A stretch of 17,716 nucleotides of DNA. Origin: JANPJV01 sp031425695. GTDB taxonomy: Bacteria; Pseudomonadota; Gammaproteobacteria; Xanthomonadales; SZUA-5. Shown here in pieces: positions 5,676 through 13,774 of the stretch (positions within the stretch are counted from its first letter, which is position 1; the number at the start of each line of letters is the position of its first letter). The notes beneath the pieces were generated by a model, which searched no databases, was not told where the DNA came from, and saw nothing but the letters and a program-made list of their open reading frames with translations. The DNA lies in assembly GCA_031425695.1 (NCBI GenBank), contig JANPJV010000218.1:1-17716 (forward strand), written 5' to 3'. The position numbers were made by a program, and so were the translations under genes.

Positions 5676-6860
5676 TCAATCCGCCTGCCGGCGCAGGAAC
5701 GCCGGGATGTCCAGGTAGTCGTACTCCGACTCGGTCGCCACCGCAGCGCCCGCGGCAGGAACCGCGGCGGCAGCGCCGAAGCGGCGCTGGGCCGGGCGAT
5801 TGGTCATCGCCGGCGCGGGCGTCGGCTCTTCGAGACCCGTGCGGACGACGCGGAAGTTGTTGCGGTTGACCGGCGCGAAGGTCTCGATCGGCTGGCGCTG
5901 GGCGCCGCGATTGAGGCCGGTGGCGACCACGGTGACGCGGATTTCGTCTTCGAGGTCCATGTCGAGCACGGTACCGATCTTGATGTTGGCATCTTCTGCG
6001 GCGAACTCGGAGACGGTCTGGCCGACCTCGTTGTACTCGCGCATGGTCAGGTTGGGGCCGGCAGTGATGTTGACCAGGATGCCGCAAGCACCCTTGAGGT
6101 TGATGTCTTCCAGCAGCGGGTTGCCGATCGCCGCTTCGGTCGCAGCCACGGCGCGGTCATCGCCGCGGGCGCGGCCGGTGCCCATCATCGCCAGGCCCAT
6201 CTCGCTCATGACCGTGCGCACGTCGGCAAAGTCGACATTGATGAGGCCGGGGCGCGTGATCAGGTCGGCGATGCCCTGCACGGCGCCGAGCAGGACGTCG
6301 TTGGCTTCGCGAAACGCATTCAGCAAGGAGACCTCGCGGCCGAGAACGGTCAGCAGTTTCTCGTTCGGGATGGTGATCAGCGAGTCGACGTGCTGCGCCA
6401 GTTCCTCGATGCCCTTCTGCGCGACCTGCATGCGCCGACGGCCTTCGAACGGGAACGGACGGGTCACGACAGCGACCGTCAGGATGTCGAGATCCTTGGC
6501 GATCTGCGCGATGACCGGCGCCGCGCCGGTGCCGGTACCGCCGCCCATGCCGGCGGTGATGAACACCATGTCGGCGCCCTTGAGCGCTTCGCTGATGCGC
6601 TCGCGGTCTTCGATCGCGGCCTGGCGACCAATCTCGGGATTGGCACCGGCGCCGAGGCCCTTGGTGACATTGGTGCCGAGCTGCAGCAGGGTGACGCCAT
6701 CGGCGCGCTTGAGCGCCTGGGCGTCGGTATTTGCACAGATGAACTCGACGCCTTCGATGCTGCCGCCGAGCATGTGGTTGATGGCGTTGCCGCCGCCGCC
6801 GCCAACACCGATCACCTTGATGACCGCGTTGGGTGTTGCACTTTCCATCAGCTGAAACAT
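5676..6860 (-). CDS. ftsZ: cell division protein FtsZ
   Basis: A 394-residue tubulin-like GTPase that polymerises into the cytokinetic ring. The GTP-binding domain holds VIGVGGGGGNA (residues 16-26) and the tubulin signature GGGTGTG (106-112). The T7 synergy loop is NVDFADVRT (208-216), with catalytic Asp210 and Asp213. A C-terminal subdomain runs to about 317, then an Ala/Pro-rich linker to about 378, and the conserved tail DYLDIPAFLRRQAD (381-394) binds FtsA/ZipA. I start at MFQLMESATP (ATG 6860), which parallels the E. coli MFEPMEL start and has GAGGG 9 nt upstream. It is separated from ftsA by 316 bp of stem-loop DNA, unlike the overlapped genes before it, so its level is probably set by its own promoter or by RNA processing. 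Confidence 0.98.
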   Translation of the reverse strand: MFQLMESATPNAVIKVIGVGGGGGNAINHMLGGSIEGVEFICANTDAQALKRADGVTLLQLGTNVTKGLGAGANPEIGRQAAIEDRERISEALKGADMVFITAGMGGGTGTGAAPVIAQIAKDLDILTVAVVTRPFPFEGRRRMQVAQKGIEELAQHVDSLITIPNEKLLTVLGREVSLLNAFREANDVLLGAVQGIADLITRPGLINVDFADVRTVMSEMGLAMMGTGRARGDDRAVAATEAAIGNPLLEDINLKGACGILVNITAGPNLTMREYNEVGQTVSEFAAEDANIKIGTVLDMDLEDEIRVTVVATGLNRGAQRQPIETFAPVNRNNFRVVRTGLEEPTPAPAMTNRPAQRRFGAAAAVPAAGAAVATESEYDYLDIPAFLRRQAD

Positions 6861-7058
6861 GATTTGGACCCTCGCAAAAAGCCAGCCAGTTGTCGTCTTT
6901 GCCGGGCAGCGCAATCCTTGCGCGTTCCGGACTCCCCGACGGATCCCCTCCGTCGTGTGTTCTCAAGGACGAGCGTTACGCTCCCGCAGCTCCCGTCCCC
7001 AGTTTTCGTTCCCGCGCGGGATAAAGCCCACGCGTTGTTGCTTTCGTGTATCGAAATC

Positions 7059-7134
7059 CCGACACATGGATGTGTCGGCATTTTCATTGGCGCAAGCCAT
7101 TGAAAATGAAGCGAAACAAAACCACGTTTTTGTT
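7059..7134. repeat. three consecutive stem-loops upstream of ftsZ
   Basis: CCGACACA/TGTGTCGG (7059-7078, loop TGGA) is perfect. It directly abuts a 13-bp stem with one mismatch (7079-7091 and 7096-7108) closed by GCAA, a GNRA tetraloop in the plus-strand sense. After six bases comes AACAAAA/TTTTGTT (7115-7134). With the next hairpin at 7143-7170 this makes four in 112 bp. Confidence 0.6.
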
Positions 7135-7142
7135 GAGCGTCT

Positions 7143-7170
7143 CGGGAAAGCCCACGGATGGGCTTTTCCG
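7143..7170 (-). terminator. terminator-like hairpin directly after ftsA
   Basis: Six bases after the ftsA stop the minus strand can form an 11-of-12-bp stem (7143-7154 with 7159-7170) with loop TCCG, a UNCG-type tetraloop, flanked by AAAA on the 5' side and TTT on the 3' side. It looks like a weak intrinsic terminator or attenuator that would separate ftsA and ftsZ expression. The short T-run suggests partial read-through. Confidence 0.4.
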
Positions 7171-7176
7171 ACCAAA

Positions 7177-8409
7177 CTAAAACTCGCCACGCACCCAGTG
7201 GCGCACGCGTTCCCACAAGCTGCGCGCGCCGGGGTTCTGCCGGCTCGCGACGCGCGGGCGGTCGACCTGGGCGCCGTAGATCAGCAGGCCCACGCCTGCG
7301 GCATGAATTGGATTGCCGATCACATCGGTCAGGCCGCCCACGTGTTGTGGCAGCCCCAGGCGCACCGGCATGTGGAAGATTTCCTCGGCGAGCTCGACCG
7401 CACCTTCCATGCGCGAGGCGCCGCCGGTCAACACGATGCCGGCCGCGATCAGGTCCTCGTAGCCACTGCGGCGGATCTCCGCCTGCGCCAGTGTGAACAG
7501 CTCTTCGTAGCGCGGCTGCACCACTTCGGCGAGCGTCTGCCGCGCCAGCCGGCGCGGCGCGCGATCGCCGACGCTCGGCACCTGGATGCTCTCCTCGGCG
7601 GTTGCCAGGTGTGCGAGCGCGCAGGCGTACTTGAGCTTGATCTCTTCGGCGTACTGGGTCGGCGTACGCAGCGCCACGGCGATGTCGTTGGTCACCTGGT
7701 CACCGGCGATCGGCAGTACCGAGGTGTGGCGGATCGCACCCTGCGCGAACACGACGATGTCCGTGGTGCCGGCACCGATGTCGATCAGCGCGGCGCCAAG
7801 CTCGCGCTCGTCGTCGGTGAGCACTGCGTGGCTGGCTGCCAGCGGCGCCAGGATCAGGTCGTCGACCGCGAGGCCGCAGCGGGCAATGCACTTGGTGATG
7901 TTCTGTGCCGCGCTGGCGGCCGCAGTCACCAGGTGCGCGCGCGCTTCCAGGCGCACGCCACTCATGCCGATCGGATAGCGGATGCCTTCCTGCTCGTCGA
8001 TCACGTATTCCTGCGGCAGCACATGCAGGATGCGCTGGTCGGCCGGGATCGGCATCGCGCGGGCGGCGTCGAGCACGCGGTCGACGTCGAAATCGGTCAC
8101 TTCCTTGTCGCGGATGGCAACGATGCCGTGCGAGTTCAGGCTCTTGACGTGGCTGCCACTGATGCCCGCATAGACCGAGCGGATCTCGCAGTCGCTCATT
8201 TTTTCGGCTTCTTCGACCGCACGCTGGATCGACTGCACGGTCGACTCGATATCGACCACCACGCCGCGCTTGATGCCACGCGACGGATGGGTGCCGAGGC
8301 CGATGATCTCGACCGGCTGCCCAGGTGCATATTCGCCGACCATCGCCACCACCTTAGAGGTGCCGATATCGAGGCCGACGATCAGGGTCTTGTCAGATTT
8401 TCGGCTCAT
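7177..8409 (-). CDS. ftsA: cell division protein FtsA
   Basis: A 410-residue actin-like ATPase that tethers FtsZ filaments to the membrane and recruits later division proteins. Phosphate-1 motif GLDIGTSKV (residues 12-20), phosphate-2 IDIGAGTTD (209-217) and the adenosine motif TGGASRMEG (338-346) are all present. The SHS2/1C subdomain lies at about 85-165. The protein ends in an amphipathic helix LWERVRHWVRGEF (398-410), the membrane-targeting sequence. Its length is close to E. coli FtsA (420). Its ATG overlaps the ftsQ stop as ATGA (8406-8409), so translation is coupled to ftsQ. The 3' side opens onto the hairpin-rich gap before ftsZ. Confidence 0.97.
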   Translation of the reverse strand: MSRKSDKTLIVGLDIGTSKVVAMVGEYAPGQPVEIIGLGTHPSRGIKRGVVVDIESTVQSIQRAVEEAEKMSDCEIRSVYAGISGSHVKSLNSHGIVAIRDKEVTDFDVDRVLDAARAMPIPADQRILHVLPQEYVIDEQEGIRYPIGMSGVRLEARAHLVTAAASAAQNITKCIARCGLAVDDLILAPLAASHAVLTDDERELGAALIDIGAGTTDIVVFAQGAIRHTSVLPIAGDQVTNDIAVALRTPTQYAEEIKLKYACALAHLATAEESIQVPSVGDRAPRRLARQTLAEVVQPRYEELFTLAQAEIRRSGYEDLIAAGIVLTGGASRMEGAVELAEEIFHMPVRLGLPQHVGGLTDVIGNPIHAAGVGLLIYGAQVDRPRVASRQNPGARSLWERVRHWVRGEF

Positions 8410-9164
8410 GGTTCCAGGACACTCAATTCAGGGGCCGGCGGCGCATCCGGCAGCACTGGCTCGGCATAGCGCACGGCAAATCCGTGGGTGTAGCGCAGAT
8501 CCGCGAGCTCGATCGGACGCGGATCGAGCTGGGCCAGCCGCGGCAGGCCGGCGATGAATCGGCGCCAGCGTGAATCGCGGTCGACACTGCCGACCTGCAC
8601 GGTGAGGCCGTCGTTGAGCCGAAACTGCAACGCGCCGCGCGGGCTCAGCGAGGCGCCGACGATCTGCCGGCCGAGGCCCTCGAGATCGCGCTGCGCCCCG
8701 ATGAATTGCGCGGCCAGCGTCGGCATGCGTTCTTCGTCGGCATCGAGCAACGGCAGCCCGCGGGTTTCGCCGGCACCACGCGCGAGGAAGATCGCGCCAG
8801 TCACGTCGACCAGGCGGTCGTCGCCGACATGGCCGAGGACCATGCGTTCGGTGACGCTGACTTCGATCGCGTCGGGCCAGTGCTTGCGCACCTCGGCCTT
8901 GGCCACCCAGGGCAGCTCGAGCACCCGCGCGCGCACCTGGGCAAGATTTGTGAAGAAAAAGCCGCTCGCAACTTCCGGCGCGACCGCAGCGCGGATCTGC
9001 TCGGCGCTGACGCGCGCAAAGGGACCGCTCACGTCGATCCACTGGAAGGGCAGCAGCGCACCGCCATTGCGCGCCAGGACCACGCCGCTGCCGAGCACGA
9101 TCAAGGCCAGCACGGCGAGCGCGGCAGAGACGCTGAGCAACCACTGGCGGCGGCCGTCGCTCAT
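8406..9164 (-). CDS. ftsQ: cell division protein FtsQ
   Basis: A 252-residue bitopic inner-membrane protein of the FtsQBL divisome complex. It has a short cytoplasmic N-terminus, one transmembrane helix at about 9-30, and a periplasmic POTRA domain at about 41-108. The POTRA domain starts with FQWIDVSGPFARVSAEQI and includes LPWVAKAEVRKHWPDAIEV. The beta domain ends with a conserved strand ADLRYTHGFAVRY (221-233) near the FtsB-binding region. I start at MSDGRRQWLL because its ATG overlaps the ddlB stop (ATGA, 9161-9164) and the upstream open frame is a ddlB shadow. The binding site upstream is weak, in keeping with coupled initiation. The length is near that of E. coli FtsQ (276). Confidence 0.95.
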   Translation of the reverse strand: MSDGRRQWLLSVSAALAVLALIVLGSGVVLARNGGALLPFQWIDVSGPFARVSAEQIRAAVAPEVASGFFFTNLAQVRARVLELPWVAKAEVRKHWPDAIEVSVTERMVLGHVGDDRLVDVTGAIFLARGAGETRGLPLLDADEERMPTLAAQFIGAQRDLEGLGRQIVGASLSPRGALQFRLNDGLTVQVGSVDRDSRWRRFIAGLPRLAQLDPRPIELADLRYTHGFAVRYAEPVLPDAPPAPELSVLEP

Positions 9165-10090
9165 GCGCGGTCCAAACTCGTTTCGAGGATGCGCCAGACC
9201 AGGCTGGCGAAATCCATGCCGGCGCGCGCGGCCGCCTTCGGTACCAAGCTGTGGCTGGTCATGCCCGGGGTGGTATTTACTTCGAGCAGCTGGAAGTTGC
9301 CGGCTTGGTCCTGCATCACGTCGATGCGGCCCCAGCCGTACGCGCCGACGGCGCGGAAAGCCTGCTCGCACAAGCGCAGCAGCGCGCTCTCGCGCGGCTC
9401 TTCCAGCCCCGGACAGACGTATTGCGTGTCCTCGGCGACGTACTTGGCGTGGAAGTCGTAGAACTCGCCGGCCGGGACGATGCGGATGCTCGGCAGGGCA
9501 CGGTCGCCGAGTACGCCGACGGTGAGCTCCGGGCCCTCGATCAATTGTTCGACCAGCAGCTCGCCGTCGTAGCGGGCCGCCAGCTCGATTGCAGCGGCGA
9601 GATCGGCACGCGCGCGCACACGGGTGACGCCGACGCTGGAGCCTTCGTGCGACGGCTTGACGATTGCGGGGAAGCCGACCATGGCAATGGCCGCGGCGAC
9701 ATCTTCGCCTGGATGCAGAACGGCGAAGCGCGGCGTCGGAATATCGAGCGCCTGCCAGACACGCTTGGTGCGCACCTTGTCCATGGTCAGCGCCGAGCCC
9801 AGCACGCCCGAGCCGGTGTAGGGCACGCGCAGGGCTTCGAGCGCGCCTTGCAGCACCCCGTCTTCGCCGCCGCGCCCGTGCAGGATGTTGAACACGCGGT
9901 CGCAGCGCCGCGTGCGGATGTGCTCGATCAACGCGGCGATGCCGTCGACGGGGGTCACCGCGACGCCACGCTCGCGCAGCGCGGCCAGCACGTTGGCGCC
10001 GCTGTCGAGCGAGACCGAGCGCTCCGAGCTGGTGCCGCCCATGACCAGGGCGACTTCGCCGAACTCAGCCGGATCCTGGACTTGCTTCAT
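9161..10090 (-). CDS. ddlB: D-alanine--D-alanine ligase
   Basis: A 309-residue ATP-grasp ligase joining two D-Ala, the substrate MurF then adds to the stem peptide. Its length matches DdlB (306). The N-terminal domain has VALVMGGTSSERSVSL (residues 13-28). HGRGGEDG (71-78) is followed by ATP-grasp KPSHEGSSVGV (145-155). RIDVM (255-259) and EVNTTPGMTSHSLVP (270-284) provide the Mg/ATP and D-Ala-binding residues. The usual EVNT(S/T)PGMT motif argues for D-Ala rather than D-Lac as second substrate. ATG 10090 overlaps the murC stop, with GGAG 9 nt upstream; the 3' end overlaps ftsQ. Confidence 0.97.
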   Translation of the reverse strand: MKQVQDPAEFGEVALVMGGTSSERSVSLDSGANVLAALRERGVAVTPVDGIAALIEHIRTRRCDRVFNILHGRGGEDGVLQGALEALRVPYTGSGVLGSALTMDKVRTKRVWQALDIPTPRFAVLHPGEDVAAAIAMVGFPAIVKPSHEGSSVGVTRVRARADLAAAIELAARYDGELLVEQLIEGPELTVGVLGDRALPSIRIVPAGEFYDFHAKYVAEDTQYVCPGLEEPRESALLRLCEQAFRAVGAYGWGRIDVMQDQAGNFQLLEVNTTPGMTSHSLVPKAAARAGMDFASLVWRILETSLDRA

Positions 10091-11529
10091 GCGCTTGCTC
10101 CGGTGCGCAGATGCGCCCGCTTCTCGATTTCCTGGGCAACCGCGCCGATGTCGCCGGCGCCCTGCAGCAGCAGCAGGTCGCCGTCGCGCAGAAGGTCGGG
10201 GAGCACGTTGACCAGTTCACGTGGATGGGAGACAAACACCGGATCGATGCGGCCGCGCGAGCGCACCGCGCGCGCCAGCGCACGGCCGTCGGCACCGGCG
10301 ATCGGCGCCTCGCCGGCGGCGTAGACCTCGCTAAGGACCAGCGCATCGACCAGGCTCAGCACTTCGGCAAAGTCGTCGAAGAGGTCGCGGGTGCGGGTGT
10401 AGCGATGCGGCTGGAAGGCCAGCACCAGGCGCCGGTCCGGCCAGCCGCCGCGCGCTGCCTCGATCACCGCGCGCAGCTCGCGCGGGTGATGCCCGTAATC
10501 GTCGACGAACATCACGCTGCCCTGCGACAGCGGCAGGTCCGGATGCATGGTGAAGCGGCGGCCCACGCCGCCGAAATTGGCGAGCCCGCTGACGATCACT
10601 TCCGGCTCGATACCGATCTCCAGCGCGATCGCGGCCGCGGCGCAGGCGTTCTGCACGTTGTGGCGGCCCGGCAGCGCCAAGCGCACCGGCAACGGCGACT
10701 CGTCGGGCAGGTGCAGCATGAAATGCATCAGGGCGCCATCCTGTGACAAGTCGGATGCACGCACATCGGCGTCGTCGGCAAAGCCATAGGTGCGTACGGC
10801 GCGCGGGCTGCGTGCAGCGAGCGCGCGAACTTCGGCGTCGTCGGCGCACAGCACCGCCAGTCCGTAGAAGGGCATGCGGTGGATGAAGTCGTCGAAGGCG
10901 CGCTTCAGGCGCTCGAAGCTGCCACCGAAATTTTCCAGATGATCGGCGTCGATATTGGTGACCACCGCCATGACCGGGTGGAGCAGCAGGAAGGAGCCAT
11001 CGCTCTCATCCGCTTCGGCGACGAGGTATTCGCCACTGCCGAGCCGTGCATGCGTACCAGCCTGGGTCAGCAGCCCGCCGATGACGAAGGTCGGGTCGAG
11101 CCCGGCTTCAGCCAGCACACTGGCGATCAGGCTGGTCGTGGTGGTCTTGCCGTGGGTTCCGGCGACTGCGATGCCGCGGCGGAAGCGCATCAGCTCGCCC
11201 AGCATTTCTGCCCGCGGCACCACCGGCAAGCGGCGTGCGCGGGCGGCCACGAGCTCGGCGTTGTCGGCCTTGATCGCGCTGCTGACGACCACCACATCGA
11301 CGTGGGCGACATGCTCGGCGTGGTGGCCCTGGTCGATGCGCACGCCGAGCCCGGCGAGGCGCCGGGTGACCTCGGTCGAGGCCAGGTCCGAGCCACTGAT
11401 CTGGTAACCCAGGTTGTGCATGACTTCGGCGATGCCGCTCATGCCGGCGCCGCCGATGCCGACGAAATGCACGCGCTTGAACGCGCGCATCAGGTCTTGT
11501 CCGGGTCGAAAACGCGCGGCAATGCTCAT
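10087..11529 (-). CDS. murC: UDP-N-acetylmuramate--L-alanine ligase
   Basis: A 480-residue Mur ligase adding L-Ala to UDP-MurNAc, the first stem-peptide step in the cytoplasm. The N-terminal Rossmann domain starts with VHFVGIGGAGMSGIAEV (20-36) and continues NLGYQISGSDLAST. The ATP P-loop is GTHGKTTTT (124-132). The central domain has VAEADESDGSFL and VVTNIDADHLENFGG, and the C-terminal domain has DDYGHHPRE. I start at MSIAARF (ATG 11529) because it overlaps the murG stop as ATGA and carries a strong GGAGGT 6 nt upstream. The longer frame is a murG shadow. A later Met (residue 14) is possible but has no better site. Confidence 0.97.
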   Translation of the reverse strand: MSIAARFRPGQDLMRAFKRVHFVGIGGAGMSGIAEVMHNLGYQISGSDLASTEVTRRLAGLGVRIDQGHHAEHVAHVDVVVVSSAIKADNAELVAARARRLPVVPRAEMLGELMRFRRGIAVAGTHGKTTTTSLIASVLAEAGLDPTFVIGGLLTQAGTHARLGSGEYLVAEADESDGSFLLLHPVMAVVTNIDADHLENFGGSFERLKRAFDDFIHRMPFYGLAVLCADDAEVRALAARSPRAVRTYGFADDADVRASDLSQDGALMHFMLHLPDESPLPVRLALPGRHNVQNACAAAAIALEIGIEPEVIVSGLANFGGVGRRFTMHPDLPLSQGSVMFVDDYGHHPRELRAVIEAARGGWPDRRLVLAFQPHRYTRTRDLFDDFAEVLSLVDALVLSEVYAAGEAPIAGADGRALARAVRSRGRIDPVFVSHPRELVNVLPDLLRDGDLLLLQGAGDIGAVAQEIEKRAHLRTGASA

Positions 11530-12596
11530 GCGACCACCTCCATGCAGGCCTGCGCGACCGCGTCCGCGGCATTTACCTGGGCCTGCGCGCGTGCCTGCTC
11601 GGCCATCGACAGCAGCCTGCTGCGGTCGCCGAGCAGCGCGACCAGGCGCGCGCTCAACCGCTCGGGGGTGAGCTCGCTCTCGGGCAGCAGTTCGGCACCG
11701 CCGGCTTTGCACAGCCAGCTTGCATTGGCGGTCTGGTGGTCGTCGACGGCGCTGGGATACGGCACCAGCAGCGCGCCGAGACCGGCCGCAGTGAGCTCGG
11801 CCAAGGTCAAGGCGCCGGCGCGGCAGACGGCGAGATCGGCCCAGCCGTAGGCCTCGCCCATTTCATCGATGAAGGCGACGACCTTGGCGTGCACGGCGTG
11901 TTCGGCATAGGAGGCCTGGGCCTCGGCAAGCAGCTTCTCGCCGCATTGGTGGATCACTTCTGGACGCTCGTTTTCAGGCAACAGCGCGAGCGCGGCCGGC
12001 AGCGCGCGGTTGAGCGCGCGGGCGCCCAGGCTGCCGCCCATCACCAATAGCCGCGCGCGTCCGCTGCGTCCGGCGAAGCGGGTTGATGGCGCCGGCAAAT
12101 CGACGATCTGCCGGCGGACCGGATTCCCCACCCAGCGCCCGCGACGGCGAAAGGCGTCCGGAAATCCCGTGAGCACTTCGTGGGCCAATCGGGCGAGGAC
12201 GCGATTGGTGAGCCCTGGAATGGAGTTCTGTTCGTGCACCAGCAGTGGTCGGCCGAGCCACCACGCGGCCAGCCCACCCGGACCGGCGGCGTAGCCACCC
12301 AGGCTCAGCACGCTGCGTGGCTGGAGCCGGCGCAGGATGCGGCGTGCCTGCAGCACGGCGCCCAGCAGTTCGAATGGGGCGCGCAATGCGCGCTTCCAGC
12401 CCTTGCCGCGGATGCCGCCAATGCGAATCGATTCGAACGCGATGCCGCGCCTGGGAACCAGGCGCTGTTCCATGCCGCCCTCGGCGCCGAGCCATACCAC
12501 CGGCACGTCGCGCAGGCGCAACGCGTCGGCCACCGCCAGGCCCGGGAACACGTGGCCACCGGTTCCGCCCGCCATCACCAGCACCGGCGCGCTCAT
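11526..12596 (-). CDS. murG: UDP-GlcNAc:lipid I N-acetylglucosaminyltransferase MurG
   Basis: A 356-residue GT-B glycosyltransferase at the inner face of the membrane that makes lipid II from lipid I. The glycine loop GGTGGHVFPGLAVADAL (10-26), HEQNSIPGLTNRVLARLA and second glycine loop VMGGSLGARALN are present. The C-terminal donor site is VCRAGALTLAELTAAGLGALLVPYP. Length matches the family (355 in E. coli). ATG 12596 has GGAGG 6 nt upstream and overlaps the ftsW stop. The much longer open frame upstream is ftsW in another frame. The gene overlaps murC downstream. Confidence 0.97.
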   Translation of the reverse strand: MSAPVLVMAGGTGGHVFPGLAVADALRLRDVPVVWLGAEGGMEQRLVPRRGIAFESIRIGGIRGKGWKRALRAPFELLGAVLQARRILRRLQPRSVLSLGGYAAGPGGLAAWWLGRPLLVHEQNSIPGLTNRVLARLAHEVLTGFPDAFRRRGRWVGNPVRRQIVDLPAPSTRFAGRSGRARLLVMGGSLGARALNRALPAALALLPENERPEVIHQCGEKLLAEAQASYAEHAVHAKVVAFIDEMGEAYGWADLAVCRAGALTLAELTAAGLGALLVPYPSAVDDHQTANASWLCKAGGAELLPESELTPERLSARLVALLGDRSRLLSMAEQARAQAQVNAADAVAQACMEVVA

Positions 12597-13774
12597 CGCA
12601 TGCCTCCGCCGGCAACGCCTTCGAAGGCGCCGACACTGCGTGGTTCCCGGAGCGACGCGCTCACCCGCAGCAGCAGGCCGACGGCCATCAGGCTGACGAT
12701 CACGCTCGATCCGCCGGAGCTGATCAGCGGCAGTGTCAGGCCCTTGGTTGGGAGCGCGCCGATGTTGACGCCGATGCTGATCGCCGCCTGCAGCGAGAAC
12801 CACAGGGCGATGCCATAGGCGATATACGCTTCGAAAGCGCGGCCCTGGCGCAGGCCATCGATGCCGAGCGCGAAGGCGCGCCCGGTGAACACTGCGAACA
12901 GCGCGATGATCGCCAGAATGCCGGCAAAGCCAAGCTCTTCGGCGATCACCGCGAGAATGAAATCTGTATGGGCCTCGGGCAGGTAGAAGAGCTTCTGCAC
13001 GCTCTCCCCCAGGCCAACGCCGAACCACTCGCCGCGGCCAACGGCAATCAAGGCCTGCGTCAACTGGAAGCCCTCGTCGAAGGGCTTGGCCCAGGGGTCG
13101 AGGAAGGCCATCAGGCGATTGACGCGGTATTGCTCGGACATCGCGGCAATGGCCACCACCGGCATCGCGGCCAGCCCCATGCCGAGCAGGTGGCGCGCAG
13201 AGCCGCCAGCCAGCCAGACCATGCCGCCGCTGATCGCCATCAGCAGCAGCGCGCCGCCGAAGTCAGGTTGCGCGAGCAGCAGGCCGAGCAGCGCACCGGT
13301 GACCACCAATGGCTTGATGACGCCGAGCAGGCTTTGTTGCAGCGCTTCCTGGTGGCGCACGAAGTAGCCGGCGAGGTAGACGATCAGCAGCAGCTTGACT
13401 GCCTCGACGGCCTGGAAGTTGGAGATGCCCATCCAGATCCAGCGCCGCGCACCCTTGACCGTGACCCCGATTCCAGGCACGAACACCAGCAGCAGCAGCG
13501 CGAACGCGGCGAGGATCAGCACCTGCGAGTACTGCTTCAGGAAATCGAGATTGACCCGATAGACCACGGCGGCGAGCATGCTGCCGAGCGTCAGGAACAG
13601 CGCATGCCGGGTGAGGAAGTAGAACGGACCGACGTCCATTTCCTCCGCGACCGCGATCGAGCTCGAGGCGACCATGACCACGCCGATCGACGCCAGTGCA
13701 ATGGCGCTCAGCAGCAACCAGGAATCCAGCGCGACCTTGGTGACGGCGGGCAGCTTGCGGGCTTGTGCGGACAT
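12593..13774 (-). CDS. ftsW: SEDS peptidoglycan glycosyltransferase FtsW
   Basis: A 393-residue polytopic membrane protein (about 10 helices) that polymerises septal glycan with its partner FtsI. SEDS landmarks are PDFGGALLL (170-178), GVGLGESVQKLFYLPEAHTDF with the catalytic Asp281, and GLTLPLISSGGSS (345-357). Its place between mraY and murG and the division context mark it as FtsW rather than RodA. ATG 13774 overlaps the mraY stop by one base (TGATG), with AAGGTG upstream. In E. coli murD would sit just before it; here no sequence separates mraY and ftsW. Confidence 0.96.
   Translation of the reverse strand: MSAQARKLPAVTKVALDSWLLLSAIALASIGVVMVASSSIAVAEEMDVGPFYFLTRHALFLTLGSMLAAVVYRVNLDFLKQYSQVLILAAFALLLLVFVPGIGVTVKGARRWIWMGISNFQAVEAVKLLLIVYLAGYFVRHQEALQQSLLGVIKPLVVTGALLGLLLAQPDFGGALLLMAISGGMVWLAGGSARHLLGMGLAAMPVVAIAAMSEQYRVNRLMAFLDPWAKPFDEGFQLTQALIAVGRGEWFGVGLGESVQKLFYLPEAHTDFILAVIAEELGFAGILAIIALFAVFTGRAFALGIDGLRQGRAFEAYIAYGIALWFSLQAAISIGVNIGALPTKGLTLPLISSGGSSVIVSLMAVGLLLRVSASLREPRSVGAFEGVAGGGMR

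Larger units (their letters stand above)
6861..7176. other. 316-bp ftsA-ftsZ intergenic region packed with stem-loops
   Basis: I see no gene. At least eight inverted repeats fall in 262 bp: 6909-6923 (GCGCAA/TTGCGC), 6937-6955 (CGACGGA/TCCGTCG), 6971-6983 (GAGCG/CGCTC), 7010-7021 (TCCCGCGCGGGA), 7059-7078, 7079-7108, 7115-7134 and 7143-7170. No consensus promoter is evident, although ftsZ promoters would be expected here. Small open frames crossing the region only reflect the palindromes and have no family features. Confidence 0.7.

Noticed and set aside
5394..7103. 569-residue plus-strand open frame across ftsZ and both flanking gaps
   Set aside because: It is the complement of FtsZ codons and runs through palindromes and repeats; its low-complexity Arg/Asp/Gly/Ala composition is typical of antisense frames.
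7059..7170. Hairpin run as a tRNA, riboswitch or CRISPR array
   Set aside because: There is no cloverleaf, no conserved aptamer core that I recognise, and the units are not identical repeats with regular spacers.
6963..7216. Small minus-strand open frames in the ftsA-ftsZ gap
   Set aside because: They run through the hairpins and overlap the ftsA 3' end; their composition follows the palindromes and no family is recognisable.
6859..8469. 536-residue plus-strand open frame antisense to ftsA
   Set aside because: Shadow of ftsA; no family features and no sensible start context.
11526..13028. N-terminally extended 500-residue MurG
   Set aside because: The first 144 codons are ftsW read in another frame; the ATG at 12596 has a GGAGG site and gives the family length.
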